Assembly: GCF_039680535.1 (NCBI RefSeq)
Contig: NZ_JBDKSS010000014.1
Location: forward strand, 186,001 to 250,000
Source of the DNA: Parvibaculum sp039680535
Lineage (GTDB): Bacteria > Pseudomonadota > Alphaproteobacteria > Parvibaculales > Parvibaculaceae
Length of the DNA stretch: 64,000 bases
Direction: 5' to 3'
Made by a program: the position numbers and the translations under genes. Of this stretch, positions 26,922-36,424 are shown piece by piece. How positions within the stretch are numbered: the stretch's first letter is position 1; every line of letters begins with the position of its first letter. The notes beneath the pieces were generated by a model. The model was not told where the DNA came from. It saw only the letters and a program-made list of their open reading frames with translations, and searched no databases.

Positions 26922-26947
26922 GGGGTCCGATAACCCCATCGTGGGGT
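26922..26947 (+). promoter_or_regulatory. Alternative hairpins in the motA leader
   Basis: GGGGT (26922-26926), ACCCCA (26933-26938) and TGGGGT (26942-26947) form two mutually exclusive stems, the second being ACCCCA-TCG-TGGGGT. They end 25 bases before the motA ATG and could affect initiation. Confidence 0.35.
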
Positions 26948-26972
26948 CTATCAATAGAGAGTATCAGGCGCG

Positions 26973-27839
26973 ATGAAGCTGCTCATCGGCATGTTCGTTG
27001 TTCTGGCCAGCGTCTTTGGCGGTTATCTCGCCAACGGCGGGCACATTGCCGTGCTCTTCCAGCCATTCGAACTTCTCATCATTCTCGGCGCGGCCTTGGG
27101 CGGCTTCATCATCGGCAATCCACCGGCGGTGCTCAAAGCCATGGGTGGCATGTTCGGCACGCTTTTCAGGGGATCGCGTTACGACAAGTCTGCCTATCTG
27201 GAGTTGCTCGGACTTCAGTTCACGCTGTTCAAGCTCGCCAAGAGCAAGGGCAACCTCGCGCTCGAAGCGCATATCGAGAACCCGTCCGATTCCGCGATCT
27301 TCGCGCAGTTTCCCCGTTTCTCCTCGGACCACCACGCGGTCGAATTCATGTGCGACTACCTGCGCATGATCACGCTCGGCACAGAAAATGCCCATGAGCT
27401 CGAAGCGCTGATGGACGAGGAACTCGAAACTCATCATCAGGAACGCGAGCGCATCGTGATGAGCCTCCAGTCGCTGGCCGACGGCACGCCGGCGCTCGGC
27501 ATCGTCGCCGCGGTGCTCGGCGTCATCCACACCATGGGATCGATCACGGAGCCGCCGGAAGTTCTCGGCCATCTGATCGGCGGCGCCCTTGTCGGTACAT
27601 TCCTCGGCGTTCTCTGCGCCTATGGCTTCTTCAGCCCGATGGCGCAGTCGCTGCGCAACATCTACGAATCCGAAGATAAATATTATCTCTCCATGAAGGC
27701 CGGCCTTCTGGCGCATATGTCGGGCTACGCACCCGCCGTCTCCATCGAGTTCGCCCGCAAGGCGCTCATGTCGGACGTTCGCCCCACCTTCCTCGAAGTC
27801 GAGCAGTCAACGGCCAATCTGCAACCCGCGGCGGGCTGA
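26973..27839 (+). CDS. motA: Flagellar motor stator protein MotA
   Basis: MotA forms the proton channel of the flagellar stator with MotB. The 288-residue protein starts with two membrane segments (residues about 1-50), has a charged cytoplasmic loop containing DEELETHHQERERI, and ends with two further membrane segments (LADGTPALGIVAAVLGVIHTMG and HLIGGALVGTFLGVLCAYGF). This is the standard MotA layout. motB follows after 26 bases. No other flagellar gene is in the window, so the stator pair is detached from any flagellar cluster. Confidence 0.95.
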   Translation: MKLLIGMFVVLASVFGGYLANGGHIAVLFQPFELLIILGAALGGFIIGNPPAVLKAMGGMFGTLFRGSRYDKSAYLELLGLQFTLFKLAKSKGNLALEAHIENPSDSAIFAQFPRFSSDHHAVEFMCDYLRMITLGTENAHELEALMDEELETHHQERERIVMSLQSLADGTPALGIVAAVLGVIHTMGSITEPPEVLGHLIGGALVGTFLGVLCAYGFFSPMAQSLRNIYESEDKYYLSMKAGLLAHMSGYAPAVSIEFARKALMSDVRPTFLEVEQSTANLQPAAG

Positions 27840-27865
27840 ATGCCCGCTCGTAATCGGAGGCCAGG

Positions 27866-28816
27866 ATGGCCGCGTCGAACGAACAGCCGATCATCATCAA
27901 GCGGGTCAAGAAGCAGGCGCATGCCCATCATGGCGGCGCATGGAAAATCGCCTATGCCGACTTCGTGACGGCGATGATGGCCTTCTTCCTGCTGATGTGG
28001 CTGATCAGCATGACGACGCCGGAACAGAAGCAGGGCCTCGCCGACTACTTCGCGCCCGCAAGCGTGAGCCGCTCGACCAGCGGCGCCGGCGGCGTCCTCG
28101 GCGGCACGGCCTTCGAGCTCGAAGGCGCGCGCATGGCGGGCTCCGCCCCGCGCGTGGTCATGACCATCTCGACGCCCGCCGCGCCAAAGAGCTCCGAGAC
28201 AAACGACAAGCGCACGGCCAGCGCGTCGAACGGCACGATGGAATCGACCAACTCCGCACAGGCTTCGTCCAGCCAGACGACATCCAACGCCGCCACCGCA
28301 GAGGCCAATTCGCGCGACGAGCAAAACTTCCGCAGCGCCGCCGAAAGCCTGCGCCAGGCGATGCAGAACGATCCGGATCTCGCCGAGCTGTCGAAGAATG
28401 TCATCATCGACGAGACGCCCGAGGGTCTTCGCGTCCAGATCGTCGATCAGGATGGTCGCTCGATGTTTCCCTCCGGCCTGGCCGAGCCCTATGAGCGGAC
28501 GAGGAAGCTGATCGACGCGGTCGCCAGGATCGTCATGAAGCTCCCCAATCGGATCAGCATTTCCGGCCACACGGACTCCACGCCGTTCACCGGGACGCCG
28601 GGTTACGGCAACTGGGAGCTGACCTCCGACCGCGCCAATGCCGCGCGGCGGATCATGGCCCGGCAGGGCCTTCCCGGCGACCGCATCTATCAGGTCGTGG
28701 GCAAGGCGGATTCGGAGCCCCTCTTCCCCGAAGATCCGCACATGGCGGCAAACCGCCGTCTGTCGATCGTGCTGCTACGCGAAGCGCCTGCGGTCCCCGC
28801 CGACTTCAAGCCCTGA
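27866..28816 (+). CDS. motB: Flagellar motor stator protein MotB
   Basis: This 316-residue partner of MotA has the single membrane segment AYADFVTAMMAFFLLMWLIS, in which Asp32 is the essential proton-binding residue. A long Ser/Thr/Ala-rich linker (about residues 90-150) joins the plug region to a C-terminal OmpA-like peptidoglycan-binding domain with ISISGHTDSTPF and NWELTSDRANAARR. Its N-terminus is basic, as in other MotB proteins. The linker is longer than in E. coli MotB. Confidence 0.95.
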   Translation: MAASNEQPIIIKRVKKQAHAHHGGAWKIAYADFVTAMMAFFLLMWLISMTTPEQKQGLADYFAPASVSRSTSGAGGVLGGTAFELEGARMAGSAPRVVMTISTPAAPKSSETNDKRTASASNGTMESTNSAQASSSQTTSNAATAEANSRDEQNFRSAAESLRQAMQNDPDLAELSKNVIIDETPEGLRVQIVDQDGRSMFPSGLAEPYERTRKLIDAVARIVMKLPNRISISGHTDSTPFTGTPGYGNWELTSDRANAARRIMARQGLPGDRIYQVVGKADSEPLFPEDPHMAANRRLSIVLLREAPAVPADFKP

Positions 28817-28889
28817 ACGAAACGGCCTTGCGAAGGCTCTCGACCGCACCTATCTCAAGTTGCGCGGCGGAACAGGGAGCGAAAGGCCG

Positions 28890-29372
28890 ATGAGCAACGA
28901 AGACAGTCTGGTCAGGCTGGAGCCCGCCCAAACCGGCGGTTACGCCTGGCCGAAGGGCACCTTCGACGGGATCATCGCCGCCCGGGCTCTCGCCTATATC
29001 GCCGATCTTCTGGTGCTGCTCGTCATCATCACCGCCGCCATCATCGTCTTCGGCATTCTGGGAATTCTGACCTTCGGCCTTCTCTGGCCGGGGGCGGCGC
29101 TCACGCCGCTCATCACCCTCGCCTATTTCGTCCTGAGCCTCGGCGGCGCCCACTCGGCCACGCCCGGAATGCGCTGGCAGGGTATCGAATTGAGGACATG
29201 GGACGGCAGGCGGCCCGGCTATATCCAGGCCGCGCTGCAAACCATCCTCTTCTATGTGAGCGTTGGCATAAGCTGGGCCGTGGTGCTCATCGTTCCCTTC
29301 TTCAATGAACGCCGCCGGGGCCTGCACGATTTCCTCTGCGGCACCCTGGTCGTCCATCGCGGCGCGATCTGA
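28890..29372 (+). CDS. RDD-family membrane protein
   Basis: The 160-residue protein has the RDD signature at the first membrane segment (AARALAYIADLLVLLVIITAAI, with the conserved Arg and Asp). It then has three more hydrophobic stretches and the conserved PGMRWQGIELRTWDGRRPGY. The last segment is followed by FFNERRRGLHDFLCGTLVV, also typical. The ATG at 28890 has a GGGAGC-type ribosome site. Family function is mostly unknown, with some members implicated in ion exchange. It lies 73 bases after motB and may be read from the same transcript. Confidence 0.88.
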   Translation: MSNEDSLVRLEPAQTGGYAWPKGTFDGIIAARALAYIADLLVLLVIITAAIIVFGILGILTFGLLWPGAALTPLITLAYFVLSLGGAHSATPGMRWQGIELRTWDGRRPGYIQAALQTILFYVSVGISWAVVLIVPFFNERRRGLHDFLCGTLVVHRGAI

Positions 29373-29447
29373 AGGCTCGTCATCGGGCGCCTTCCCCATT
29401 ATCCTCTGCCCGTTGGATCAGACATCGGCACGCAGGACGATTGGGAC

Positions 29448-30188
29448 GTGACAGAACATTTCGGCAACCGTTTTCCGCAGTTCTACATCACGACGCCACA
29501 GCCTTGCCCATATCTTCCCGGCCGCTACGAGAAGAAGGTCTTCACCCACCTGCTTGGCGAAAATGCCGTCGCGCTGAACAATGTGCTCACGCAATCGGGC
29601 TTTCGCCGCAGCCAGAACATCGCCTATCGCCCGGCCTGCGACGGCTGCTCGGCCTGCGTTTCGGTGCGGATCATCGTGGACGAGTTCGAGCCCAATCGCA
29701 GTTTCCGCCGCGTGCTTGCGCGCAATGAAGATATCGAGGGCGTGGAAATGCCGGCCCGTGCGACGGCGGAGCAATATTCTCTGCTGCGCGCCTATCTCGA
29801 CGCCCGCCACGCCGAGGGCGGCATGGCCGACATGACCTCGCATGACTACGTGTCCATGATCGAGGACACGAATGTCCGGACCTCCGTCATCGAGTATCGC
29901 TCGACGACGGGCCTCAATCAGGAAAAGCCCCCGCTCATCGCCGCCGCGCTGACCGACACGCTCGAAGACGGGCTCTCCATGGTCTACAGCTTCTTCGACA
30001 CGACGGCTGAAGAACGCAGCCTCGGCACCTTCATGGTTCTCGACCACATAAGACGCGCGAGGCAAATGGGCCTGCCCTTCATCTATCTCGGCTACTGGGT
30101 CGCCGACTGCCGCAAGATGGCCTACAAGATGCGCTACCGTCCGCTGGAAGCATTGGGCATGAACGGCTGGGAACGCCAACCCGCCTGA
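29448..30188 (+). CDS. bpt: Aspartate/glutamate leucyltransferase (Bpt)
   Basis: Bpt transfers Leu from tRNA to N-terminal Asp or Glu of proteins, marking them for N-end-rule degradation by ClpAP via ClpS. The 246-residue product resembles arginyl-transferases (ATE): the N-terminal FYITTPQPCPYLPGRYEKKVFT, YRPACDGCSACVSVRI and the C-terminal YLGYWVADCRKMAYKMRYRPLE are family marks. It begins with GTG at 29448. Confidence 0.93.
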   Translation: MTEHFGNRFPQFYITTPQPCPYLPGRYEKKVFTHLLGENAVALNNVLTQSGFRRSQNIAYRPACDGCSACVSVRIIVDEFEPNRSFRRVLARNEDIEGVEMPARATAEQYSLLRAYLDARHAEGGMADMTSHDYVSMIEDTNVRTSVIEYRSTTGLNQEKPPLIAAALTDTLEDGLSMVYSFFDTTAEERSLGTFMVLDHIRRARQMGLPFIYLGYWVADCRKMAYKMRYRPLEALGMNGWERQPA

Positions 30189-30221
30189 TCCCGCAAAAAC
30201 AGAAGAAACACCGGAGCCGAG

Positions 30222-30704
30222 ATGACCAACCCCAGAACGCCGTCCGATCTCGGAAAGCGCATGATCAACATGTCCTTCGCGATGCTCGCAGCGGTCGGGG
30301 TCATCGTCTATTTCATCTACACAGGCGCCGTGAAGCCCGACGAACCCGTCACGCTCACGGTGACGACGGAGCAACCCGAGGCATCCGTCGCCGGCAAGCC
30401 CATCAATGTCGATGTGACCGTCCGCCTCGAAAACAATACGAAAGAGACGCAGGCCCTGACCGCCGCCACGCAATGCGATGTGTTCCGCTGGTTCCTGACC
30501 GACGACAAGAAGGAATTCGTGCAGTCGCAGGCCGATGACAAGGTTTGCGCGCAGGTCACGGTTTCAACGGCGCTGGCCGCACGCCACATCATGACCGAGA
30601 AGTTCCCGATCGAACTCGACCCGAAGCGTGTTCATCCCGGCGACTACCGCATCTTCATCCGCTATTGGGGACACGAGACCGACGCCACCATAACCATCCG
30701 CTGA
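30222..30704 (+). CDS. Membrane-anchored protein of unknown function with a beta-sandwich-like domain
   Basis: The 160-residue protein has one N-terminal membrane anchor (about residues 15-35, MSFAMLAAVGVIVYFIYTG). It is followed by a domain predicted to be beta-rich: PVTLTVTTEQPEASVAGKP, DVTVRLENNTKE, DVFRWFLTDDKKE and HPGDYRIFIRYWG. The pattern of an uncharged strand, a conserved Trp and PG-Y-hydrophobic strand is reminiscent of BsuPI-type domains, but this is weak. Two Cys (QCDVF, VCAQV) could form a disulfide in the periplasm. A strong terminator follows. No function is assigned. Confidence 0.7.
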   Translation: MTNPRTPSDLGKRMINMSFAMLAAVGVIVYFIYTGAVKPDEPVTLTVTTEQPEASVAGKPINVDVTVRLENNTKETQALTAATQCDVFRWFLTDDKKEFVQSQADDKVCAQVTVSTALAARHIMTEKFPIELDPKRVHPGDYRIFIRYWGHETDATITIR

Positions 30705-30710
30705 AATGCA

Positions 30711-30745
30711 AACGGCCCGGCAACAAACCGGGCCGTTTTCTTTTT
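30711..30745 (+). terminator. Intrinsic terminator after the 30222-30704 gene
   Basis: AACGGCCCGG (30711-30720) pairs with CCGGGCCGTT (30728-30737) over a CAACAAA loop and is followed by TTCTTTTT. It separates the plus-strand run from the converging parC gene. Confidence 0.92.
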
Positions 30746-30758
30746 GCGCACCGGCGTA

Positions 30759-33008
30759 TCAGGCAGCGCCGAAATCACCGCCGAACTTGTAACCGGAGGG
30801 ATAGCCCTTGGGCGGCAGGCGTCCCGCCTGCGCGCGCTGGCCGAGCCATTCCTTGAGATCGGTGAAAAGCCGCGCCCGATCGGAACGGTCGTAGACCGTC
30901 AGCCCCTCCTTCAAGTGGAAGCACTTGATATCGCCAAGGCCGCCATCCTTGTATTTCTGGAGGCGCACGCCCTTGCCGCGCGTCATCTCGTTGACCTCGG
31001 CAAGCGGGAAGAGCAGCAGCTTGCGGTTCTCGCCCATCACAGCGACATGATCGCCCTTCACCACGGCGCAGACGACCGCTTCGTCAGTACCCGACACATT
31101 GAGCACCTGCTTGCCGGCGCGGCGCATCGCGATCACCTCGTCTTCCGGCACGATGAAGCCGTTGCCCTCATGCGAGGCGACGAGCAGCTTGCGGCCCGGC
31201 TGATGCACGAAGAGCGCAACGATCTCGCGCCCTTCTTCCATGTCGATCAGCAACCGCACCGGCTCGCCATGCCCACGCCCGCCCGGCAGTTTGTCGGCGG
31301 CGAGCGTGAAAAAGCGCCCATCCGTCGCAAAGAGGATCAGCTTGTCGGTCGTCTCGGCATGGATGACGAAACGCGCGCTGTCGCCTTCCTTGTATTTGAT
31401 GTCGGCATCGGCGGCGAGATGCCCTTTCATGGAGCGTATCCAGCCCTTGGCCGAGCAGACGACCGTGATCGGCTCGCGCTCGATGATCGATTCCGGCGGC
31501 ACATAGGTTACGGCGGGCGGGTTCGAGAATGTCGAACGGCGGCGGCCAAGAGCGGTCTTCGGACCGAAGGTCGCTTTCACTTCCTTGATCTCGTCCGCAA
31601 TTTTCGCCCATTGCGCGTCTTCGGACTTGAGTAGGCCCTTCAGCGCCTTCTGCTCGGCGGAGAGTTCCTTGTGCTCGGTGCGGATCTCCATCTCCTCGAG
31701 CTTGCGCAAGCTGCGCAGGCGCATGTTGAGGATCGCTTCCGCCTGATTGTCCGTGAGCTTGAAGGCCTTCATCAACTCGGCCTTGGGCTCGTCCTCCTCA
31801 CGGATGATGCGGATCACCTCGTCGAGGTTGAGATAGGCGATCAGATAGCCTTCGAGCGCTTCGAGGCGCTTGGCGATCTTGTCGAGGCGGAAGGCCGAGC
31901 GGCGCTGCAGAACCACCTGGCGATGGTCGAGCCACGCCTTGAGCGCGTCGCGAAGGCTCATGACGCCGGGCACCTGCCCCGCCGACAGCACATTCATGTT
32001 GAGCGGGAAGCGCGACTCGAGTTCGGTCGAACGGAAGAGCGACTCCATGAGGTGATCGGCTTCAACCGTCTTGCTCTTCGGCACGAGCACGACGCGGATT
32101 TCTTCCGCTGACTCGTCGCGAACGTCTTCCAGCAGCGGCAGCTTCTTGGCCATCAGAAGCTCGGCGAGCTTCTCGATCAGCTTCGACTTCTGCACCTGAT
32201 AGGGAATTTCCGTGACGACGATCTGCCACATGCCGCGCGGCAGTTCCTCGATCTCCCAGCGCGCGCGCACGCGGAAGCCGCCGCGCCCCGTCGCATAGGC
32301 CTCCGCAATCGACTCCCGGCTTTCGACGATGATACCGCCCGTCGGAAAATCGGGGCCGGGGACGAATTCGATGAGCTTCTCGGTCCGCGCATTGGGATGC
32401 TTGATGAGATGGAGCGCGGCGTCGCAAAGCTCGCCGGCGTTATGCGGCGGAATGGAGGTTGCCATGCCGACCGCGATGCCCGCCGATCCATTCGCCAGCA
32501 GGTTCGGGAAGGCGCCGGGAAGGACCATCGGTTCCTTCTCGCTGCCGTCATAGGTCTCGCGAAAATCGACCGTGTCCTCGTCGATGCCGTCGAGCAGCAA
32601 CGCCGCCACCTCAGTGAGGCGCGCTTCCGTGTAACGCATGGCGGCCGCGCCATCGCCGTCGACATTGCCGAAATTGCCCTGGCCGTCGACCAGCTGGTAG
32701 CGGACCGAGAAATCCTGCGCGAGGCGCACCAGCGCGTCATAGACCGACTGGTCGCCATGCGGGTGATACTTGCCGATAACGTCGCCGACGACGCGGGCCG
32801 ATTTCTTGAAGCCCGAACCCGGATCGAGCTTCAACTGCCGCATGGCATAGAGCACGCGCCGGTGAACAGGCTTCAACCCGTCGCGCACATCCGGCAGCGC
32901 GCGATGCATGATGGTCGAGAGCGCATAGGCCAGATAACGCTCTTCCAGCGCCTCGCGCAGGTTGATGACGTGTTCCGGTCCCTCGGGCGGTGGGGCTAGT
33001 TTGCTCAT
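30759..33008 (-). CDS. parC: DNA topoisomerase IV subunit A
   Basis: ParC cuts and passes DNA to decatenate chromosomes together with ParE. From the ATG at 33008 the product is 749 residues. The N-terminus has INLREALEERYLAYALSTIMHRALPDVRDGLKPVHRRVLYAM, and the catalytic Tyr is in AAAMRYTEARLT. The C-terminal part has the beta-pinwheel repeats expected for ParC. The frame opens 25 codons earlier, but that extension does not match the family. recO, era and rnc are upstream on the same strand. Confidence 0.95.
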   Translation of the reverse strand: MSKLAPPPEGPEHVINLREALEERYLAYALSTIMHRALPDVRDGLKPVHRRVLYAMRQLKLDPGSGFKKSARVVGDVIGKYHPHGDQSVYDALVRLAQDFSVRYQLVDGQGNFGNVDGDGAAAMRYTEARLTEVAALLLDGIDEDTVDFRETYDGSEKEPMVLPGAFPNLLANGSAGIAVGMATSIPPHNAGELCDAALHLIKHPNARTEKLIEFVPGPDFPTGGIIVESRESIAEAYATGRGGFRVRARWEIEELPRGMWQIVVTEIPYQVQKSKLIEKLAELLMAKKLPLLEDVRDESAEEIRVVLVPKSKTVEADHLMESLFRSTELESRFPLNMNVLSAGQVPGVMSLRDALKAWLDHRQVVLQRRSAFRLDKIAKRLEALEGYLIAYLNLDEVIRIIREEDEPKAELMKAFKLTDNQAEAILNMRLRSLRKLEEMEIRTEHKELSAEQKALKGLLKSEDAQWAKIADEIKEVKATFGPKTALGRRRSTFSNPPAVTYVPPESIIEREPITVVCSAKGWIRSMKGHLAADADIKYKEGDSARFVIHAETTDKLILFATDGRFFTLAADKLPGGRGHGEPVRLLIDMEEGREIVALFVHQPGRKLLVASHEGNGFIVPEDEVIAMRRAGKQVLNVSGTDEAVVCAVVKGDHVAVMGENRKLLLFPLAEVNEMTRGKGVRLQKYKDGGLGDIKCFHLKEGLTVYDRSDRARLFTDLKEWLGQRAQAGRLPPKGYPSGYKFGGDFGAA

Positions 33009-33101
33009 ATCGGACTTCCAGTCGGCTCGGGCCGGTCTCTTCGGGGTTCGTGATTCTCCGGCAACCCTTCCGGATTGCCACATCTGACGTTGAAATGCAG
33101 C

Positions 33102-33842
33102 CTAGATCGCCTCGGCCCGGCTGCGCGTGAATACGCGTTCGGCGAGCCGGATCCGCGCATCGGGCAGGTGCCGGCCATGCGGCGTGAACAGGTGCCGGTC
33201 GAGGAAATGCCCCGTGATTCGGAACCCCTCCGCGACATCGTCGGGCGTCGCCACGCCTGCCTGCGCGCCGATCAGGAATTGCGGCAGGCGAAAGAGCCGC
33301 TCCTTATAGGGGTCGCCCGCCTCCCGGCTCACCGCGCCGCCGCTGCGGGGCGAGATATAGACGAGATCGTCGCGCGAGCCCGTCGCGGCGCACTGGCCGA
33401 GATCGAGGCCGAAGCCCATTTCCTGCAGGAGCCCCAATTCCCAGCGCACGAAGACGGCGGGCCATATGTCCGGGTCTTCCATCGTGTCGAGCAGAAGCTC
33501 GAAGCCCCCATAAAGCGCGGGATGCGCCTCGCGCTCGGGGATGACGCCCGCCACCGCGCAAGCGGCGCTCAGGCCCATGAGCGAAAAGGCATCCTCCATC
33601 AGCAGGCCCGCCCGCGGCTTCATCAGCTCCGCCGTATAGGTGCCGAGATGCTCGGAGAGCCTCGCCCGCCAATGCGCCGAGAGGCTGTTCCCGGCCTGAA
33701 GCGAACTCTTGTGGCGGCGGCCCGCGCCGCCGCGCACGAGCCCCAGATGGCGGCCATGCTCGCGGGTAAAAAGCTCCAGAATGGCGCCGGACTCGCCATA
33801 GGCGCGCGCCGAGAGGACAATGCCCTCGTCACGCCATTCCAT
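33102..33842 (-). CDS. recO: DNA repair protein RecO
   Basis: RecO works with RecR to load RecA onto SSB-coated single-stranded DNA. The 246-residue protein begins MEWRDEGIVLSARAYGESGAI, the OB-fold start of the family, followed by FTREHGRHLGLVRGGAG and the helical C-terminal domain with RWELGLLQEMGFGLDL and AATGSRDDLVYISPRSGGAVS. It lies between era and parC on the same strand, the usual rnc-era-recO order. Confidence 0.95.
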   Translation of the reverse strand: MEWRDEGIVLSARAYGESGAILELFTREHGRHLGLVRGGAGRRHKSSLQAGNSLSAHWRARLSEHLGTYTAELMKPRAGLLMEDAFSLMGLSAACAVAGVIPEREAHPALYGGFELLLDTMEDPDIWPAVFVRWELGLLQEMGFGLDLGQCAATGSRDDLVYISPRSGGAVSREAGDPYKERLFRLPQFLIGAQAGVATPDDVAEGFRITGHFLDRHLFTPHGRHLPDARIRLAERVFTRSRAEAI

Positions 33843-33935
33843 GGCGACCGACCCTGTTGAAGCGTTTTCTCAACATGGGCGGATTATAGCGGAAAGACGG
33901 GTGCTTGCGCGACCTATCGAACCCGATCGCTCCGC

Positions 33936-34865
33936 TCATTCCTTGGGGAAATCGAGGCCCATTTCGCGGTAACGCTCGCGGTCGTCGCCCCAGTTCTCGC
34001 GCACCTTCACGAAGAGGAAGAGATGCACCTTCGTTTCCAGCATCTCCTCAAGCTCCTTGCGCGCCAGTTGCCCGACCGTCTTGATCGTCTGCCCGCCAGC
34101 GCCGAGGACGATCTTCTTCTGGCTGTCGCGCTGGACGAAGATCACCTGCTGGATGCGGATTGAGCCATCCTTCTTCTGCTCCCAGCTTTCCGTTTCGACG
34201 GTGAGTTCATAGGGCAGTTCGTCATGAACGCGCAGAAAGAGCTTCTCGCGTGTCACCTCCGCCGCGAGCGAGCGCAACGGAACGTCAGCCGTCTGATCTT
34301 CGGGATAGTGCCACGCGCCCTTCGGCATCTGGTCCGCAATGTAGCGCTTGAGGTCCGCAACGCCGTCGCCGGTCAACGCCGAGATCATGAAAGTCCGGGT
34401 GAAGAGGCCCGTTTCATTGAGTTCGGCGGCGAGCTTCAGCAGCTTCTCGCGGCCCTTCTCGCTCGTCATGATGTCGGCCTTGTTGAGCACCAGAACGGCC
34501 TTCCGCCCCTGCTCCTTCAGCCCATCGAGCACGCGCTGCAAATCCTCGCCGCGCTCACGTTCGGTATCGACCATCAGGATGATGACGTCGGCATCGCCCG
34601 CCCCGCCCCAGGCAGCATCGACCATGGCGCGGTCGAGCCGGCGCTTCGGCTTGAAGATGCCCGGCGTATCGACAAAGACGATCTGCGTGTCGCCCTCGAT
34701 GGCGATGCCGCGAATGCGGGCGCGGGTCGTCTGCACCTTGTGGGTGACGATGGCGACCTTGGAGCCGACCATGGCATTCAGAAGCGTCGACTTGCCCGCA
34801 TTCGGCGCGCCGATGATGGCGACAAAGCCGCACTTCGTCTCTTGGGGTTTCGCGGTATCAGTCAT
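33936..34865 (-). CDS. era: GTPase Era
   Basis: Era is a GTP-binding assembly factor for the 30S subunit that contacts the 3' end of 16S rRNA. GTPase motifs are complete: G1 GAPNAGKST, G3 DTPG (in VFVDTPGIF), G4 NKAD, then SALTGDG. The C-terminal KH domain has IRIQQVIFVQRDSQKKIVLGAGG-like residues. The ATG at 34865 gives 309 residues and overlaps the end of rnc by eight bases. Confidence 0.97.
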   Translation of the reverse strand: MTDTAKPQETKCGFVAIIGAPNAGKSTLLNAMVGSKVAIVTHKVQTTRARIRGIAIEGDTQIVFVDTPGIFKPKRRLDRAMVDAAWGGAGDADVIILMVDTERERGEDLQRVLDGLKEQGRKAVLVLNKADIMTSEKGREKLLKLAAELNETGLFTRTFMISALTGDGVADLKRYIADQMPKGAWHYPEDQTADVPLRSLAAEVTREKLFLRVHDELPYELTVETESWEQKKDGSIRIQQVIFVQRDSQKKIVLGAGGQTIKTVGQLARKELEEMLETKVHLFLFVKVRENWGDDRERYREMGLDFPKE

Positions 34866-35598
34866 TTTCAGTCCAAACTCTTTCACGTATCAGCATGGCG
34901 CGCGCTGCGGCCTGCTCCGCCTGACGTTTCGAGCTTCCGCTGCCCGTCGCCGCCGGCAATCCCTTCACTTCGATCTGCACCTCGAAGGCCGGCGCATGAT
35001 CGGGGCCCGAACGGCCGATTTCCTTGTAGATGGGCACTCCGCGTCCGTGCCCTTGCGTCCATTCCTGTAGCGCCGTCTTCGCGTCGCTGAGAACCCGTGT
35101 CGGCGTCGCGACGAGATATGCCCATTCGGCAGCGATGAAGCGCGTCGCAGCTTCCAGCCCGCCATCGAGATAGAGCGCCGCGATCACCGCCTCGCAGGCA
35201 TCGGCAAGGATCGCCGCCTTCTGGCGCCCGCCAGCCCGCTCCTCGCCGGGCCCCAGCAGAAGATGCGGACCGAGGCCGATGCGCTCCGCAATGGTGGCGC
35301 AGGCTTCCTTGCGCACAAGCGCATTATAGCGCACTGCGAGTTCGCCTTCTTCGGCTTTCGGATATTCACGCAGCAGCCATTCGGCGACGGCAAGCCCGAG
35401 CACCCGGTCGCCCAGGAACTCCAGCCGCTGATTGCTGAACTGGGCCGGAGACTGGGCGCCCGTCAACGCGCTCGGGTGACTGAGCGCCAGATCGAGAAGC
35501 GACTTGTCGACGAACACATGACCAAGCCGCGTCTCAAGCGCGCGGCCTTTATTGCTGCGGTCCCTGCTCAATCGACCCACTTGAAAATGCGGCCCCAT
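34858..35598 (-). CDS. rnc: Ribonuclease III
   Basis: RNase III cleaves double-stranded RNA and matures rRNA. The 246-residue frame contains the catalytic signature NQRLEFLGDRVLGLAVAEWL, with a second acidic cluster at ADACEAVIAALYLDGG. A C-terminal dsRNA-binding domain carries DPKTALQEW-like AKTALQEWTQGHG and GSGSSKRQAEQAAARAML. The chosen start overlaps the end of lepB by 31 bases; a TTG nine codons in would avoid most of this overlap. The order lepB-rnc-era is conserved. Confidence 0.95.
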   Translation of the reverse strand: MGPHFQVGRLSRDRSNKGRALETRLGHVFVDKSLLDLALSHPSALTGAQSPAQFSNQRLEFLGDRVLGLAVAEWLLREYPKAEEGELAVRYNALVRKEACATIAERIGLGPHLLLGPGEERAGGRQKAAILADACEAVIAALYLDGGLEAATRFIAAEWAYLVATPTRVLSDAKTALQEWTQGHGRGVPIYKEIGRSGPDHAPAFEVQIEVKGLPAATGSGSSKRQAEQAAARAMLIRERVWTEND

Positions 35599-36329
35599 CG
35601 GATCGACGAGGGCCAGTTCCAGATTTCCCAGAAATGGGCGCTGCCGTCGGTCGAGAAGAAAATGATCTCGGCCTTGCCCACGAGATTTTCGAACGGCACA
35701 TAGCCGACGACGCTCGGCACGCGGCTATCGGCCGAATTGTCACGATTGTCGCCCATCATGAAATAATGCCCCGGCGGCACGACATAGACGCCCGTATTGT
35801 CGGTCACGCTCTCCTCGATCAGATCGAGCGTCGTGTAGGAAACGCCATTCGGCAGCGTCTCGCGATATTGCGGAATACGCTGCACGTTGCCGAGATTGTC
35901 GCGGGCCACGAAATCCTCGACGCGCACGCGCGGCACCGGCTGGTCGTTCAGATAGAGAACGCCATGCTTCATCTGGATCGTGTCGCCGGGAAGGCCGATC
36001 AGCCGCTTGATGAAATCCGTGCGATTGTCCGTCGGCTTCTTGAAGACGACGACATCGCCGCGCGTGGGTTGGCCGGATAAAATGCGGCCGTCAAACAGCG
36101 GCGGGCTGAAGGGCAGCGAATGCCTGGAGTAGCCGTAGCTGTATTTCGAGACGAAGAGATAGTCACCGATGAGCAGGGTCGGCACCATCGAGCTCGATGG
36201 AATATTGAAAGGCTGGAACAGCAGGGCGCGAATGACCAGCGCGATCAGCAGCGCATAGCCGATCGTCCGCGCGTTCTCCCCGAGGGAGCCGGTCCCGGCC
36301 TTCTTGATATTGTCAGTCATCGTCATCAT
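35568..36329 (-). CDS. lepB: Signal peptidase I
   Basis: LepB removes signal peptides of Sec- and Tat-exported proteins at the inner membrane. The 253-residue enzyme has one N-terminal membrane segment (TIGYALLIALVIRALLFQPF). It is followed at once by the catalytic Ser in NIPSSSMVPTLLIGD and the catalytic Lys in DFIKRLIGLPGDTIQ, then GHYFMMGDNRDNSADSR. The N-terminal ATG is one of three closely spaced Met codons; the first has GGAG upstream. It is followed by rnc with an overlap. Confidence 0.96.
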   Translation of the reverse strand: MMTMTDNIKKAGTGSLGENARTIGYALLIALVIRALLFQPFNIPSSSMVPTLLIGDYLFVSKYSYGYSRHSLPFSPPLFDGRILSGQPTRGDVVVFKKPTDNRTDFIKRLIGLPGDTIQMKHGVLYLNDQPVPRVRVEDFVARDNLGNVQRIPQYRETLPNGVSYTTLDLIEESVTDNTGVYVVPPGHYFMMGDNRDNSADSRVPSVVGYVPFENLVGKAEIIFFSTDGSAHFWEIWNWPSSIRWGRIFKWVD

Positions 36330-36424
36330 CGAGCTCCTGGCGCCCTACCTGCCCCCGCAGGCCGTCCCGACAAGGGACGGCGGACCATACCACACCGTCG
36401 CAGACGGCCAACCGTCTCCGCGCT

